NCBI RefSeq assembly: GCF_003324565.1
Contig: NZ_QOLA01000014.1
Coordinates: 143,719-207,718 of the forward strand
Reading direction: 5' to 3'
Source of the DNA: Streptomyces sp. SDr-06
GTDB lineage: Bacteria; Actinomycetota; Actinomycetes; Streptomycetales; Streptomycetaceae
DNA: 64,000 nt
Shown here: positions 52,197 through 60,789 of the stretch, in pieces
Numbering within the stretch: the first letter of the stretch is position 1
Layout of the letters: every line of letters starts with the position of its first letter
Position numbers and translations under genes: made by a program
The notes under the pieces: generated by a model
What the model was told of the DNA's origin: nothing
The model's input: only the letters and a program-made list of their open reading frames with translations
Databases searched by the model: none

Positions 52197-53386
52197 GCGC
52201 CGTGACCCGTCTCGACGAAGCCCGCGCGCTGCTCGCCCGTCACCCCGTGGTCGACGGCCACAACGACCTGCCCTGGGCGCTGCGCGAAAAGGTCCGCTAC
52301 GACCTCGAACGCTGCGACATCGCCACCGATCTGACCGGCCGCACCCACACCGACATCCCCCGGCTGCGCGCGGGCGGGGTCGGCGCGCAGTTCTGGTCCG
52401 TGTACGTGCGGACGGACCTGGCGGGCGACGAGGCGGTCTCGGCGACGCTGGAGCAGATCGACTGCGTCGACCAGATGCTGGCGCGCTACCCCGGCGACCT
52501 GGCGCCCGCGCTCACCGCGGACGACATGGAGGCGGCGCGCGCGGCGGGCCGGATCGCCTCCCTGAAGGGCGCCGAGGGCGGCCACTCGATCAACAACTCC
52601 CTCGCCACGCTGCGGGCGCTGTACGCGCTCGGCGTGCGCTACATGACGCTGACCCACAACGACAACCTCGCGTGGGCGGACTCGGCGACGGACGAGCCGG
52701 GCGTGGGCGGGCTCTCGCCGTTCGGCCACGAGGTCGTCCGCGAGATGAACCGCCTGGGCATGCTGGTCGACCTCTCGCACGTGGCGGCGACGACGATGCG
52801 GGACGCGCTGGCCACGACGGCGGCCCCCGTGATCTTCTCGCACTCCTCCGCGCGGGCGATCTGCGACCACCCGCGCAACATCCCGGACGACGTGCTCGCC
52901 CAGCTGCCCGGCAACGGCGGGGTGGCGATGGCGACCTTCGTGCCGAAGTTCATCCTCCCGGCGGCCGTGGCGTGGACGCGGGCGGCCGACGAGAACCTGC
53001 GCGCGCACGGGCTCCACCACCTCGACACCTCGCCGGAGGCCATGAAGCTCCACGAGGCCTTTGAGGCGGCGAACCCGCGTCCCGTCGCGACGGCCGCGAC
53101 GGTCGCGGACCACCTGGACCACATGCGCGAGGTGGCGGGCGTCGACCACATCGGCATCGGTGGCGACTTCGACGGCACCGCCTTCACGCCGTCCGGCCTG
53201 GACGACGTGGCGGGCTACCCGAACCTGGTGGCCGAGCTGTTGTCGCGCGGGTGGTCGTCGGGGGATCTGGCGAAGCTGACGTGGGGGAACGCGGTGCGGG
53301 TGCTGCGGGACGCGGAGGCTGTCTCCCGCGACCTCCGCCTGTCGCGGGGGCCCTCCAACGCGACCCTCCCCACCCTGGACACCTGA
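52193..53386 (+). CDS. M19 (renal dipeptidase family) zinc dipeptidase
   Basis: The 397-residue cytoplasmic dipeptidase is intact. All expected ligands are visible: H23 and D25 in VDGHNDLPWAL, the bridging Glu in KGAEGGHS, the two His in VDLSHVA and FSHSSARAI, and the catalytic Asp in GIGGDFDG. No signal peptide is present, unlike the mammalian enzyme, so it likely acts on internal dipeptides. It is the third gene of the purK-purE unit and is followed by a divergent-in-function paralogue beyond a repeat-filled gap. Confidence 0.88.
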   Translation: MSAVTRLDEARALLARHPVVDGHNDLPWALREKVRYDLERCDIATDLTGRTHTDIPRLRAGGVGAQFWSVYVRTDLAGDEAVSATLEQIDCVDQMLARYPGDLAPALTADDMEAARAAGRIASLKGAEGGHSINNSLATLRALYALGVRYMTLTHNDNLAWADSATDEPGVGGLSPFGHEVVREMNRLGMLVDLSHVAATTMRDALATTAAPVIFSHSSARAICDHPRNIPDDVLAQLPGNGGVAMATFVPKFILPAAVAWTRAADENLRAHGLHHLDTSPEAMKLHEAFEAANPRPVATAATVADHLDHMREVAGVDHIGIGGDFDGTAFTPSGLDDVAGYPNLVAELLSRGWSSGDLAKLTWGNAVRVLRDAEAVSRDLRLSRGPSNATLPTLDT

Positions 53387-53451
53387 CGCCCCCCGGCGGG
53401 GCGGGGCCGCTCGCCCTCGACCCCGCTCTCGCCCGCGGACCGTGCCCGCTC

Positions 53452-53478
53452 CTCGCGCAGTTCCCCGCGCCCCTTGGC
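53452..53478 (+). repeat. Dispersed repeat R1, isolated copy
   Basis: CTCGCGCAGTTCCCCGCGCC then CCTTGGC, 66 bp past the dipeptidase stop and 31 bp before the next R1 copy, which opens composite repeat B. The close spacing suggests local duplication. Confidence 0.8.
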
Positions 53479-53508
53479 CCCGTTTTCGTCCCCGGGCCGT
53501 GCTCGCTT

Positions 53509-53663
53509 CTCGCGCAGTTCCCCGCGCCCCTTGGCGGCATCGTGCTGGCCCACATGAGCAACCTCAGCCCGTCATGGGGGTCCCCCCTGGCCCTTGAGGC
53601 CTTGGGGGAGTTTGAGGACGAGCGCCCTCAAGGCGCGAACGGGGTCTGGGGCGGAGCCCCAGG
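53509..53663 (+). repeat. Composite intergenic repeat R2, copy B
   Basis: R1 motif, then CCTCAGCCCGTCATGGGGGT, a palindromic core ending GGCCTTGGGGGAG, TTTGAGGACGAGCGCC and GGGGTCTGGGGCGGAGCCCC. It is nearly identical in order and sequence to copy C just downstream and to copy A at 35190 on the other strand. Confidence 0.88.
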
Positions 53664-53687
53664 GCGCCCGCGGACCGTGCGTGGTTG

Positions 53688-53844
53688 CTCGCGCAGTTCC
53701 CCGCGCCCCTGGCAGGGTCGGTGCTGGCCCGCATGGGCATCTTCAGCCCGTCATGGGGGTCCCCCTGGCCCTTGAGGCCTTGGGGGAGTTTGAGGACGAG
53801 CGCCGTTCGGGCGCGAACCGGGGTCTGGGGCGGAGCCCCAGGGG
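53688..53844 (+). repeat. Composite intergenic repeat R2, copy C
   Basis: Same order as copy B, 24 bp after it, with one C fewer in the core (GGGGGTCCCCCTGGCC) and small changes in the tail. The two copies plus the isolated R1 fill the 566-bp gap between the dipeptidase and its paralogue; no gene lies in the gap. Confidence 0.88.
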
Positions 53845-53952
53845 TGGGCCGGGGTGCGCGGAGTCGCCCGAACGCTTCGTTCGCCGCGACCCCGCCGCCC
53901 CGCCATGACACCGTGTCGGTACTGCCGTCACCGCCGATACCGGGAGCCCGTC

Positions 53953-55086
53953 ATGGCAGATCTGCAGGACGACCCCCAGGACACCGCGGCGGTCGGCGAG
54001 CTCGACGCGCCGACCTCCGCCGGGCCGGACGCCATACCCGTACCCGCACCGGAAGACGGCGACGAGTGCCTCGTCCGGGCCCGTTCGCTGCTCGCCACGC
54101 ACCCCGTGGCCGACGGGTACAACAGCCTGGCGAAGACGCTCGCGCAGGCCCCCTGGCACGATCTGGAGGTCGGCGAGAGTTCGCTCGACACGGACATCCC
54201 CCGGCTGCGGGCCGGCGGGGTCGGCGCGCAGTTCTGGGCGCTGACCGCCGACCCGGAGTGCCCCGACCCGGCCGGCGTCACCCTGGAACGGCTCGACCGG
54301 ATCCGCTCGCTGATCGCCGCCTGCCCGGAGTGGCTGCGCCTCGCGCTGACCTCCGGGGACCTAGCGGACGCCCGCAACCACGGCCGCATCGCCTCGTTCC
54401 TCGGCCCGGTGGCCGCGCACGCGCTGGGCGACTCGCTCGGCACCCTGCGGTCCTACCACGTCCTCGGGGTGCGGGCCCTCGCGCTGACCCCGGGTACCCG
54501 GTGGACCGAGCCGGGGCTGACCCGCTTCGGCCTGGAAGTGGTGCGCGAGGCGAACCGGCTCGGAATCCTGCTCGACCTCTCGGGGGCGACCTCCGCCACC
54601 TGGCGCCGCACCCTCGACTCGGCCAAGGCCCCGGCGCTGCTCTCCCGCTCGGCGGCGGCCTCCCTCACCAGGCACCCGCTGAACGCCTCCGACGAGCTGC
54701 TCGACGCGATCGGCGCGAACGGCGGGGTGTGCCTGGTGAGCTTCGCCCCCGAACAGATCCAGCAGAGCGGTCCGGGCACGTCCGTGCGCGACGTGGCCGA
54801 TCACATCGAGCGGGTGCGCGACGTGGCCGGGCCCTCGCACGTCGGCCTCTCGGGAACGTACGGGCTGATCACGGGTGCGCCGCGCACCCCCGGCCTCGAA
54901 GACGCCTCCTGCTATCCGACGCTGATCGCCGAGCTCCTCGACCGGGGCTGGACCGAATCCGAGATCGCGGCGCTGACCTGGGAGAACCTCACCCGGGTGG
55001 TGCGGGAGGCGGATTTCGCGGCCCGTGCCACGGCCCCGCGCCGGTCCCCGTCGAACGCCACCATCGAGGACCTCGACGGGCCCTGA
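53953..55086 (+). CDS. M19-family pseudoenzyme (dipeptidase paralogue without metal ligands)
   Basis: The 377-residue protein aligns along its length with the dipeptidase encoded before it (shared DIPRLRAGGVGAQFW, VVREANRLGILLDLS), but every catalytic position is changed. HND becomes YNS (Y56, S58), the bridging E becomes V, DLSH becomes DLSG, FSHSS becomes LSRSA, and GGDFDG becomes SGTYG. It has an acidic N-terminal extension (about 1-40). It cannot be a normal zinc dipeptidase and may be regulatory or a binding protein. ATG 53953 follows GGGAG by 6 bp. Confidence 0.83.
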   Translation: MADLQDDPQDTAAVGELDAPTSAGPDAIPVPAPEDGDECLVRARSLLATHPVADGYNSLAKTLAQAPWHDLEVGESSLDTDIPRLRAGGVGAQFWALTADPECPDPAGVTLERLDRIRSLIAACPEWLRLALTSGDLADARNHGRIASFLGPVAAHALGDSLGTLRSYHVLGVRALALTPGTRWTEPGLTRFGLEVVREANRLGILLDLSGATSATWRRTLDSAKAPALLSRSAAASLTRHPLNASDELLDAIGANGGVCLVSFAPEQIQQSGPGTSVRDVADHIERVRDVAGPSHVGLSGTYGLITGAPRTPGLEDASCYPTLIAELLDRGWTESEIAALTWENLTRVVREADFAARATAPRRSPSNATIEDLDGP

Positions 55087-55104
55087 CCGGGCGGGGCGGA
55101 GGCG

Positions 55105-56430
55105 TCAGGCGCGCGGGCGGCCCATCGCGCGGTAGGTCCAGCCCGCCTCGCGCCACTTGACCGGGTCCAGCGCGTTGCGCCCGTCCAGGATGACCCGGGT
55201 GGCCGCGGCCTTCGCGAGCTCGGCGGGGTCGAGGTCGCGGAACTCGCGCCACTCGGTCAGGTGCAGCACCACATCGGCGCCGCGCACCGCTTCGTGGGCG
55301 GAGGGGGCGTAGCCGAGCGTGGGGAAGACACGGCGGGCGTTGTCCATGCCCTTCGGGTCGTACACCGTGACCTGGCCGCCCTGGAGGTGGATCTGCCCGG
55401 CGACGTTGAGCGCGGGGGAGTCGCGCACGTCGTCGGAGTCGGGCTTGAAGGTGGCGCCGAGCACCGCGACCCGCTTGCCGAGGAAGGTCTCGCCGCCCAC
55501 CGCCTCGCGGGCCAGCTCCACCATGTGGCCGCGGCGGCGCATGTTGACCGAGTCGACCTCCCGCAGGAAGGTGAGCGCCTGGTCGGCGCCGAGCTCGCCG
55601 GCCCGCGCCATGAACGCCCGGATGTCCTTGGGCAGGCAGCCGCCGCCGAAGCCGATGCCGGCCCGCAGGAACTTCTTCCCGATGCGCTCGTCGTGGCCGA
55701 TGGCCTCGGCCAGCTTCACCACGTCACCGTCGGCGGCCTCGCACACCTCGGCCATGGCGTTGATGAAGGAGATCTTGGTGGCGAGGAAGGAGTTGGCCGC
55801 GGTCTTCACCAGCTCGGCGGTCGGGAAGTCGGTCACGACGAACGGCGACCCCTCCGCGACCGGCCCCGCGTACACCTCGCGGAGCAGCTTCTCGGCGCGC
55901 TCGCTCTCGACGCCGACCACGATCCGGTCCGGGTGCAGGGTGTCGTCGACGGCGAAGCCCTCCCGCAGGAACTCCGGGTTCCACGCCAGCTCCACGCCCT
56001 CCGGCAGCGCCGCCGCGAGCCGGGCCGCCGAGCCGACCGGCACCGTGGACTTGCCCACGACCAGCGCGCCGTCCGCCAGGTGCGGGGCGAGCGAGCCGAA
56101 GGCCGCGTCGACGAAGCTCATGTCACAGGCGTACTCGCCGTGCTTCTGCGGGGTGTTCACGCACACGAAGTGCACGTCGCCGAAGGCCCCGACCTCCTCC
56201 CAGGAGGTGGTGAAGCGCAGCCGCCCGCTGGAGCCCTCGATGCCCGCGACGTGCTTTTGCAGCAGCTCTTCGAGGCCGGGCTCGTACATGGGGACACGCC
56301 CCCGCCCCAGCATCTCGATCTTCTCCGGGACCACGTCGAGACCCAGCACCTCGAACCCCAGCTCCGCCATGGCCGCGGCATGGGTGGCGCCGAGGTATCC
56401 GGTGCCGATCACAGTGATCTTGAGGGCCAT
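55105..56430 (-). CDS. UDP-glucose 6-dehydrogenase
   Basis: Oxidises UDP-glucose to UDP-glucuronate with two NAD+, supplying acidic sugar for surface glycans. The 441-residue protein has the N-terminal NAD motif ITVIGTGYLGATHAA, the UDP-glucose segment FLREGFAVDD, the catalytic cysteine in FGGGCLPKDIRAFM (about C263) and the C-terminal VAVLGATFKPDSDDVRDSPA. ATG 56430 follows AGGAGCACCGC. It converges on the pseudoenzyme gene and is divergent from the acyl-CoA dehydrogenase gene. Confidence 0.9.
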   Translation of the reverse strand: MALKITVIGTGYLGATHAAAMAELGFEVLGLDVVPEKIEMLGRGRVPMYEPGLEELLQKHVAGIEGSSGRLRFTTSWEEVGAFGDVHFVCVNTPQKHGEYACDMSFVDAAFGSLAPHLADGALVVGKSTVPVGSAARLAAALPEGVELAWNPEFLREGFAVDDTLHPDRIVVGVESERAEKLLREVYAGPVAEGSPFVVTDFPTAELVKTAANSFLATKISFINAMAEVCEAADGDVVKLAEAIGHDERIGKKFLRAGIGFGGGCLPKDIRAFMARAGELGADQALTFLREVDSVNMRRRGHMVELAREAVGGETFLGKRVAVLGATFKPDSDDVRDSPALNVAGQIHLQGGQVTVYDPKGMDNARRVFPTLGYAPSAHEAVRGADVVLHLTEWREFRDLDPAELAKAAATRVILDGRNALDPVKWREAGWTYRAMGRPRA

Positions 56431-56570
56431 GCGGTGCTCCTGAAGTGCGGGCTCGGGGAGACGGGCGTACGGACGGCAAACGCGGGGACCGAGCATAGTC
56501 GGGCCCCGGCAGGCCCCTTTTGCGGGCTGTCGCCAAGCTCACGTATGCCTGGGACGGCCCTGCCCCCTAA

Positions 56571-56595
56571 AATTAGGTTACTTAACGGTAGTTAG
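56571..56595. promoter_or_regulatory. AT-rich promoter/operator region before the acyl-CoA dehydrogenase gene
   Basis: The segment AATTAGGTTACTTAACGGTA is strikingly AT-rich for this genome. It includes the dyad GTTA-CT-TAAC and repeats of the GTTA/GTTAG type. TetR-family regulators of fatty acid catabolism bind such sites, but no regulator is adjacent. Confidence 0.4.
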
Positions 56596-56618
56596 CGTCC
56601 CTTGGGGAGTGAGAGACC

Positions 56619-57803
56619 TTGGCCGGAACGGCTGGAAACGCAGGACACACGGGCAACTCGGAGTTCGACCTGTACCGCCCGTCCGAGGAGCACGACATGC
56701 TCCGCGACGCCATCCGCTCGCTCTCCGAGGCCAAGATCGGCCCGTACGCGGCCGAGGTCGACGAGCAGGCCCGCTTCCCCCGTGAGGCGCTGGAGGCGCT
56801 GGTCGCCAACGACCTGCACGCCGTGCACGTGCCGGAGGAGTACGGCGGCGCGGGCGCCGACGCGCTGGCCACCGTCATCGTGATCGAGGAGGTCGCACGG
56901 GTCTGCGCCTCCTCCTCCCTGATCCCGGCCGTGAACAAGCTCGGCTCGCTCCCGGTGATCCTCTCCGGCTCCGAGGAGCTGAAGAAGAAGTACCTGGGCC
57001 CGCTGGCCAAGGGCGAGGGCATGTTCTCGTACTGCCTCTCCGAGCCGGACGCGGGCTCGGACGCCGCCGGCATGAAGACCAAGGCCGTCCGCGACGGGGA
57101 CTTCTGGGTCCTCAACGGCGTGAAGCGCTGGATCACCAACGCGGGCGAGAGCGAGTACTACACGGTCATGGCGGTGACCGACCCGGAGAAGCGCTCGAAG
57201 GGCATCAGCGCCTTCGTCGTCGAGAAGTCGGACGAGGGCGTCTCCTTCGGCGCTCCGGAGAAGAAGCTCGGCATCAAAGGCTCGCCGACCCGCGAGGTCT
57301 ACCTCGACAACGTCCGCATCCCCCTCGACCGCATGATCGGCGAGGAGGGCACGGGCTTCGCGACCGCCATGAAGACCCTGGACCACACCCGCATCACCAT
57401 CGCGGCCCAGGCCCTCGGCATCGCGCAGGGCGCCCTCGACTACGCCAAGGGCTACGTCCAGGAGCGCAAGCAGTTCGGCAAGGCGATCGCCGACTTCCAG
57501 GGCATCCAGTTCATGCTGGCCGACATGGCCATGAAGCTGGAGGCCGCCCGCCAGCTCACCTACTCGGCCGCCGCCAAGTCCGAGCGCCTCGACTCGGACC
57601 TGACGTTCTTCGGCGCCGCCGCCAAGTGCTTCGCCTCCGACGTCGCCATGGAGATCACCACGGACGCCGTCCAGCTCCTCGGCGGTTACGGCTACACCCG
57701 CGACTACCCGGTCGAGCGCATGATGCGCGACGCGAAGATCACCCAGATCTACGAGGGTACGAACCAGGTCCAGCGGATCGTGATGTCCCGCAACCTGCCG
57801 TAA
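56619..57803 (+). CDS. Acyl-CoA dehydrogenase
   Basis: FAD enzyme that introduces the alpha-beta double bond in acyl-CoA during fatty acid or amino acid degradation. The 394-residue protein is full length. It has the N-terminal helical domain (LYRPSEEHDMLRDAIRSL), FAD-contacting SYCLSEPDAGSDAAGMKTKA and WITNAGES, RKQFGKAIADFQGIQFMLAD, and the catalytic Glu in QIYEGTNQVQRIVMSR (near residue 378). The start appears to be the rare TTG at 56619 (MAGTAGNAGH) after GGGGAG. A strong hairpin follows. Confidence 0.9.
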   Translation: MAGTAGNAGHTGNSEFDLYRPSEEHDMLRDAIRSLSEAKIGPYAAEVDEQARFPREALEALVANDLHAVHVPEEYGGAGADALATVIVIEEVARVCASSSLIPAVNKLGSLPVILSGSEELKKKYLGPLAKGEGMFSYCLSEPDAGSDAAGMKTKAVRDGDFWVLNGVKRWITNAGESEYYTVMAVTDPEKRSKGISAFVVEKSDEGVSFGAPEKKLGIKGSPTREVYLDNVRIPLDRMIGEEGTGFATAMKTLDHTRITIAAQALGIAQGALDYAKGYVQERKQFGKAIADFQGIQFMLADMAMKLEAARQLTYSAAAKSERLDSDLTFFGAAAKCFASDVAMEITTDAVQLLGGYGYTRDYPVERMMRDAKITQIYEGTNQVQRIVMSRNLP

Positions 57804-57818
57804 CCGTAAGGGAGTTGA

Positions 57819-57858
57819 CGCAGGGCCCGCATCCTCGCCCGAGGGTGCGGGCCCTGCG
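57819..57858. terminator. Bidirectional terminator after the acyl-CoA dehydrogenase gene
   Basis: CGCAGGGCCCGCA (57819-57831) pairs exactly with 57846-57858; the loop can form a further CCTC/GAGG pairing. Confidence 0.8.
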
Positions 57859-57873
57859 CCGTGCCGCGGGCGT

Positions 57874-59133
57874 TCAGTCCCGCACGGACCTGCGGCGGCG
57901 TACGAGCACGATCGCCCCGGCGCCCAGGGCCACCGCCGCGCCGCCCGCGAGGGCGAGCTGGGGCACGGCCGACGAGCCGGTCTCGGCCAGGGCGCCGTCC
58001 GCCGGGGCGGTGGTGGCGGACAGCGGAACCGCCGCCGCGCCGCCCTGGGCGCGGGGCGCCGTGGTCGGCTGCGACTCGCCCGTCCTGCTGGGCTTCCCGC
58101 CGACGGCCAGGACGTCGAACTCGTACCGGGCCTGGCTCGGGGTCCCGCCGCAGGTGCCGTCCGCGTTGCGGTAGTCGGCGGCCACGAACAGGTCGGCCCG
58201 GCCCACCGGGGTCGCGCCGTCGACCCTCATGCGCAGCTTCAGATCGGCGCTCTTGCCCGCCGCGAGGTGGGTGACCGGACCCGCCTGGTTGAGCGGCAGT
58301 TCCTTCCAGCCGTCCGAGCCCGCCTCGGACCACTGGAGATGCACCAGCTTGTCGATGTCCTTGCCGCCGCCCTTGCCGTCCACATAGGCGAAGACGAACG
58401 GCCAGAGCCGGTCCAGGGTCTTGCCGGTCCCGTTGGTCAGCCGGATCGAGAAGTCGGCGCTGGTGCCCGCGGCGATCTGCGACGGGAAGCCGCTCAGAGC
58501 CGTCGTGAGGGAGGCGTCCTGCGTGCACTCGGTGCTCGGGCCCGGGTCCGCCTTGGCGTCGGCCAGTGCCTGGTCGGCGGCCTTCTTGTCGGCGAGGGCC
58601 TTGATGGTGGCGCTCTTGGCCCGGTCGAGCGCGTCCTTCGCCGCGTCCTGGACCTTGTCCGCCGCCGCCTTGGCCGTGGCGAGCCTGCCGGCCGCCTCGG
58701 TCTTCGCCGTCCCGGCGCCCTTCACGGCCTCCTCGGCCTTGGCGACGCGCTGCGCCGCGAGGTCCTGGTCGACCGGGCTCGCGGTGGTGGGCAGGGCGCT
58801 CAGCCAGGTCTTCGCGTCGGCGAGCTCCTGGTCGGCGGCGGCCTTGGCGCGGGTGGCCTCGTCGGCGTCCTTCTGGGCCTTGCCCAGGGCCACGAGGGCC
58901 GGGGAGGTGTCCAGGGAGGCGAGGGCCTTGCGCGCGTCGCTCTCGTCCGCGGACGCCTTTTCGTACGCCTTCTGCGCGTCGGCCGCGGCCTTTTCGAGCT
59001 CGGCGATCGTGGGCTTCTTCGCGGTGAGCGCCGGCGGTTTTCCGTCGGCGAATGCCGGGGTCGCGGAAAGCAGCAGTGCGGGGGTCGTGACGGCGGCGGC
59101 GACGGCCGTCGCGAGAGTACGGCTTATCTTCAC
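57874..59133 (-). CDS. LAETG-anchored coiled-coil surface protein
   Basis: The 419-residue secreted precursor has a signal peptide (about 1-30, ending TPAFADG). A long Ala/Lys/Glu/Asp-rich helical region (about 38-195) is a likely coiled-coil stalk. A beta-rich domain (about 198-340, with paired Cys in STECTQD and NADGTCGG) leads to a Pro/Ala/Thr linker. The sortase E motif LAETG (about 388), a hydrophobic helix and VRRRRSVRD close it. It should be covalently attached to the wall. GTG 59133 follows AAAGGG. It lies next to the LCP ligase gene and is separately transcribed. Confidence 0.8.
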   Translation of the reverse strand: MKISRTLATAVAAAVTTPALLLSATPAFADGKPPALTAKKPTIAELEKAAADAQKAYEKASADESDARKALASLDTSPALVALGKAQKDADEATRAKAAADQELADAKTWLSALPTTASPVDQDLAAQRVAKAEEAVKGAGTAKTEAAGRLATAKAAADKVQDAAKDALDRAKSATIKALADKKAADQALADAKADPGPSTECTQDASLTTALSGFPSQIAAGTSADFSIRLTNGTGKTLDRLWPFVFAYVDGKGGGKDIDKLVHLQWSEAGSDGWKELPLNQAGPVTHLAAGKSADLKLRMRVDGATPVGRADLFVAADYRNADGTCGGTPSQARYEFDVLAVGGKPSRTGESQPTTAPRAQGGAAAVPLSATTAPADGALAETGSSAVPQLALAGGAAVALGAGAIVLVRRRRSVRD

Positions 59134-59222
59134 GTGAGCCCTTTGTTGAGTCTGCCGAGTCCAAAAGAATGGAAAAGAAACAGGCCGTGATCGTAGGGCG
59201 CCGGATGCCGCGGGGGAAGCGG

Positions 59223-59267
59223 AAAAAAGCCCGCCGCCAGGCGTCTCGCGGACGCCCGGCGGCGGGC
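59223..59267 (-). terminator. Intrinsic terminator with T-tract after the first LCP gene
   Basis: A 17-bp stem (59229-59245 with 59251-59267, one mismatch) is followed on the minus strand by six T residues (59228-59223). This is a rare classical rho-independent terminator in this window. Confidence 0.9.
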
Positions 59268-59360
59268 AAATCACGGCAACCCGGGGCAGTTGCCCACGGT
59301 TGCCGTGGTTTCTCTGTGACTCATGTCATGCGCGACGGGTCAACGCCCGTGCCCCGGCGG

Positions 59361-60683
59361 CTACTTGACCGTGACCTTGTCGTCGTTCTTCAGCTCGTTC
59401 ACCAGCTGCGTGACCTTCGGCTTGTCCCACAGCAGCGACGTCTGCGGGCCGTCACCGGCGACCGGCATGTTCATCGAGATGCCGTCGCCGCTCGTGATGC
59501 CCTTCATCGCCCAGAACATGGAGCCCAGGTCGAACAGGCCCATGTCCTTGTCCACGATGAGGGTGTCCAGGCCCGCGCCCATCACCGGGTACAGCTTGAA
59601 CGGGTTGAGGACGGTCGTCGGCGTGGCCGTCTGGCTGGCGAGCGCGGACAGGAACCTCTGCTGGTTCTTGGTGCGCTCCAGGTCACCGGCGGCATAGCCG
59701 TGCCGGTTGCGGACGAACGCGAGCGCCTGCTGGCCGTTGAGGGTCTGCTTGCCCTTCTTGAAGTCCGCGCCGGAATCCTTGTCCTTGATGTCCTGCGGAA
59801 TATCGAGTTCCACGCCGCCGACCGCGTCCACGATGTTCGCGAATCCCGCGAAGCCGATCTCCGCGTAATGGTCGATGTGCAGTCCGGTATTCGCCTCGAC
59901 GGTACGGACCAGCAGTTCGGGGCCGTCGATCGAGAACGCGGCGTTCAGCTTGTCCTTGCCCTTGGACGGGAACGTCTTTCCGCTCTGGGAGCCCTTGAAG
60001 CTGGGGATCGTCACCCAGGAGTCGCGCGGCAGCGACACCATCGTGTTCCCGTTGTCGCCGACGTGCAGCAGGATCATCGAGTCGGTCCGCTTGCCCTCGG
60101 CCGAGCCGGTGTGCAGCTTCTTCTTCTCCGCGTCGGACAGGCCGTCGCGGGAGTCCGAGCCGACGATCAGGTAGTTGGTGCCCTTGCCCTCGCCGGGCCG
60201 GTCGATGACCTTGGAGAGGTCGACCTCGCGGCGCACCTTGCCGTCCGCCCAGAAGTACGTGGCCACCGAGGCGACCACGAGCACGACGACCAGGCTCAGC
60301 ACCCCGATGGTGATGCGCTTGCGCCAGTTCGGCGCCGCCCCGGGCCGCGGACCGCCCGGGCCGCCGGGACCCGCGGGACCCCGCCCGGCCGGGCTGCCGT
60401 AGACGTGGCCCTCGCTGTAGCCGCTGTCGTACGCGCCGGACTGTCCGGGCACCCCGGGGGCGCCCTGGGCGTACTGCTGCTGTCCGTAGCCGCCGTCGTA
60501 CCCGGGCTGCTGCCGCGGTACCGGACGCTGCGAGGGGGGTACGGGTGCGGACCGCTGGACGTGCCGCATCCGGCGGGCACCCTCCGGCTGGGCGGCGGAG
60601 CTGCCGCGGCCGTAGGCGTCGTCACCGTTTCCGCGGGCGCTGCCACCCCGGTCGTCGGGCCATTGGTTCATGCCGTCCAGCAT
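59361..60683 (-). CDS. LytR-CpsA-Psr family glycopolymer ligase (first copy)
   Basis: Membrane-anchored LCP enzyme that links lipid-carried glycopolymers to peptidoglycan. The 440-residue protein has a long Gly/Pro/Gln-rich cytoplasmic N-terminus (about 1-115), one helix (about 118-140) and an extracellular LCP domain. Conserved stretches are TNYLIVGSDSRDG, RTDSMILLHV, VSLPRDSWVTIP and VRNRHGYAAGDLERTKNQQR, the last holding the Arg residues that bind the pyrophosphate lipid. It lacks the LytR_C tail present in the second copy. ATG 60683 follows GGGAGG; ATG 60671 is an alternative. Confidence 0.88.
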   Translation of the reverse strand: MLDGMNQWPDDRGGSARGNGDDAYGRGSSAAQPEGARRMRHVQRSAPVPPSQRPVPRQQPGYDGGYGQQQYAQGAPGVPGQSGAYDSGYSEGHVYGSPAGRGPAGPGGPGGPRPGAAPNWRKRITIGVLSLVVVLVVASVATYFWADGKVRREVDLSKVIDRPGEGKGTNYLIVGSDSRDGLSDAEKKKLHTGSAEGKRTDSMILLHVGDNGNTMVSLPRDSWVTIPSFKGSQSGKTFPSKGKDKLNAAFSIDGPELLVRTVEANTGLHIDHYAEIGFAGFANIVDAVGGVELDIPQDIKDKDSGADFKKGKQTLNGQQALAFVRNRHGYAAGDLERTKNQQRFLSALASQTATPTTVLNPFKLYPVMGAGLDTLIVDKDMGLFDLGSMFWAMKGITSGDGISMNMPVAGDGPQTSLLWDKPKVTQLVNELKNDDKVTVK

Positions 60684-60789
60684 GCACGGCCCTCCCGTGC
60701 GCCTGACAGGGCAGGGTGGAATTCGGGGCAGGGCTGTTGCAAGGCTGATGCAATGAGCCCCGGCGCGCGGGCCGCATAAAGTGGAACGC

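Noticed and set aside
53452..53844. Possible CRISPR or satellite array
   Set aside because: Unit spacing is irregular, units are composite with hairpins, there are no unique spacers of constant length, and no cas genes are present.
53251..53908. Several frames across the gap between the dipeptidase genes
   Set aside because: Their translations come from the tandem R1/R2 repeats and recur at other repeat copies; there is no evidence of coding.
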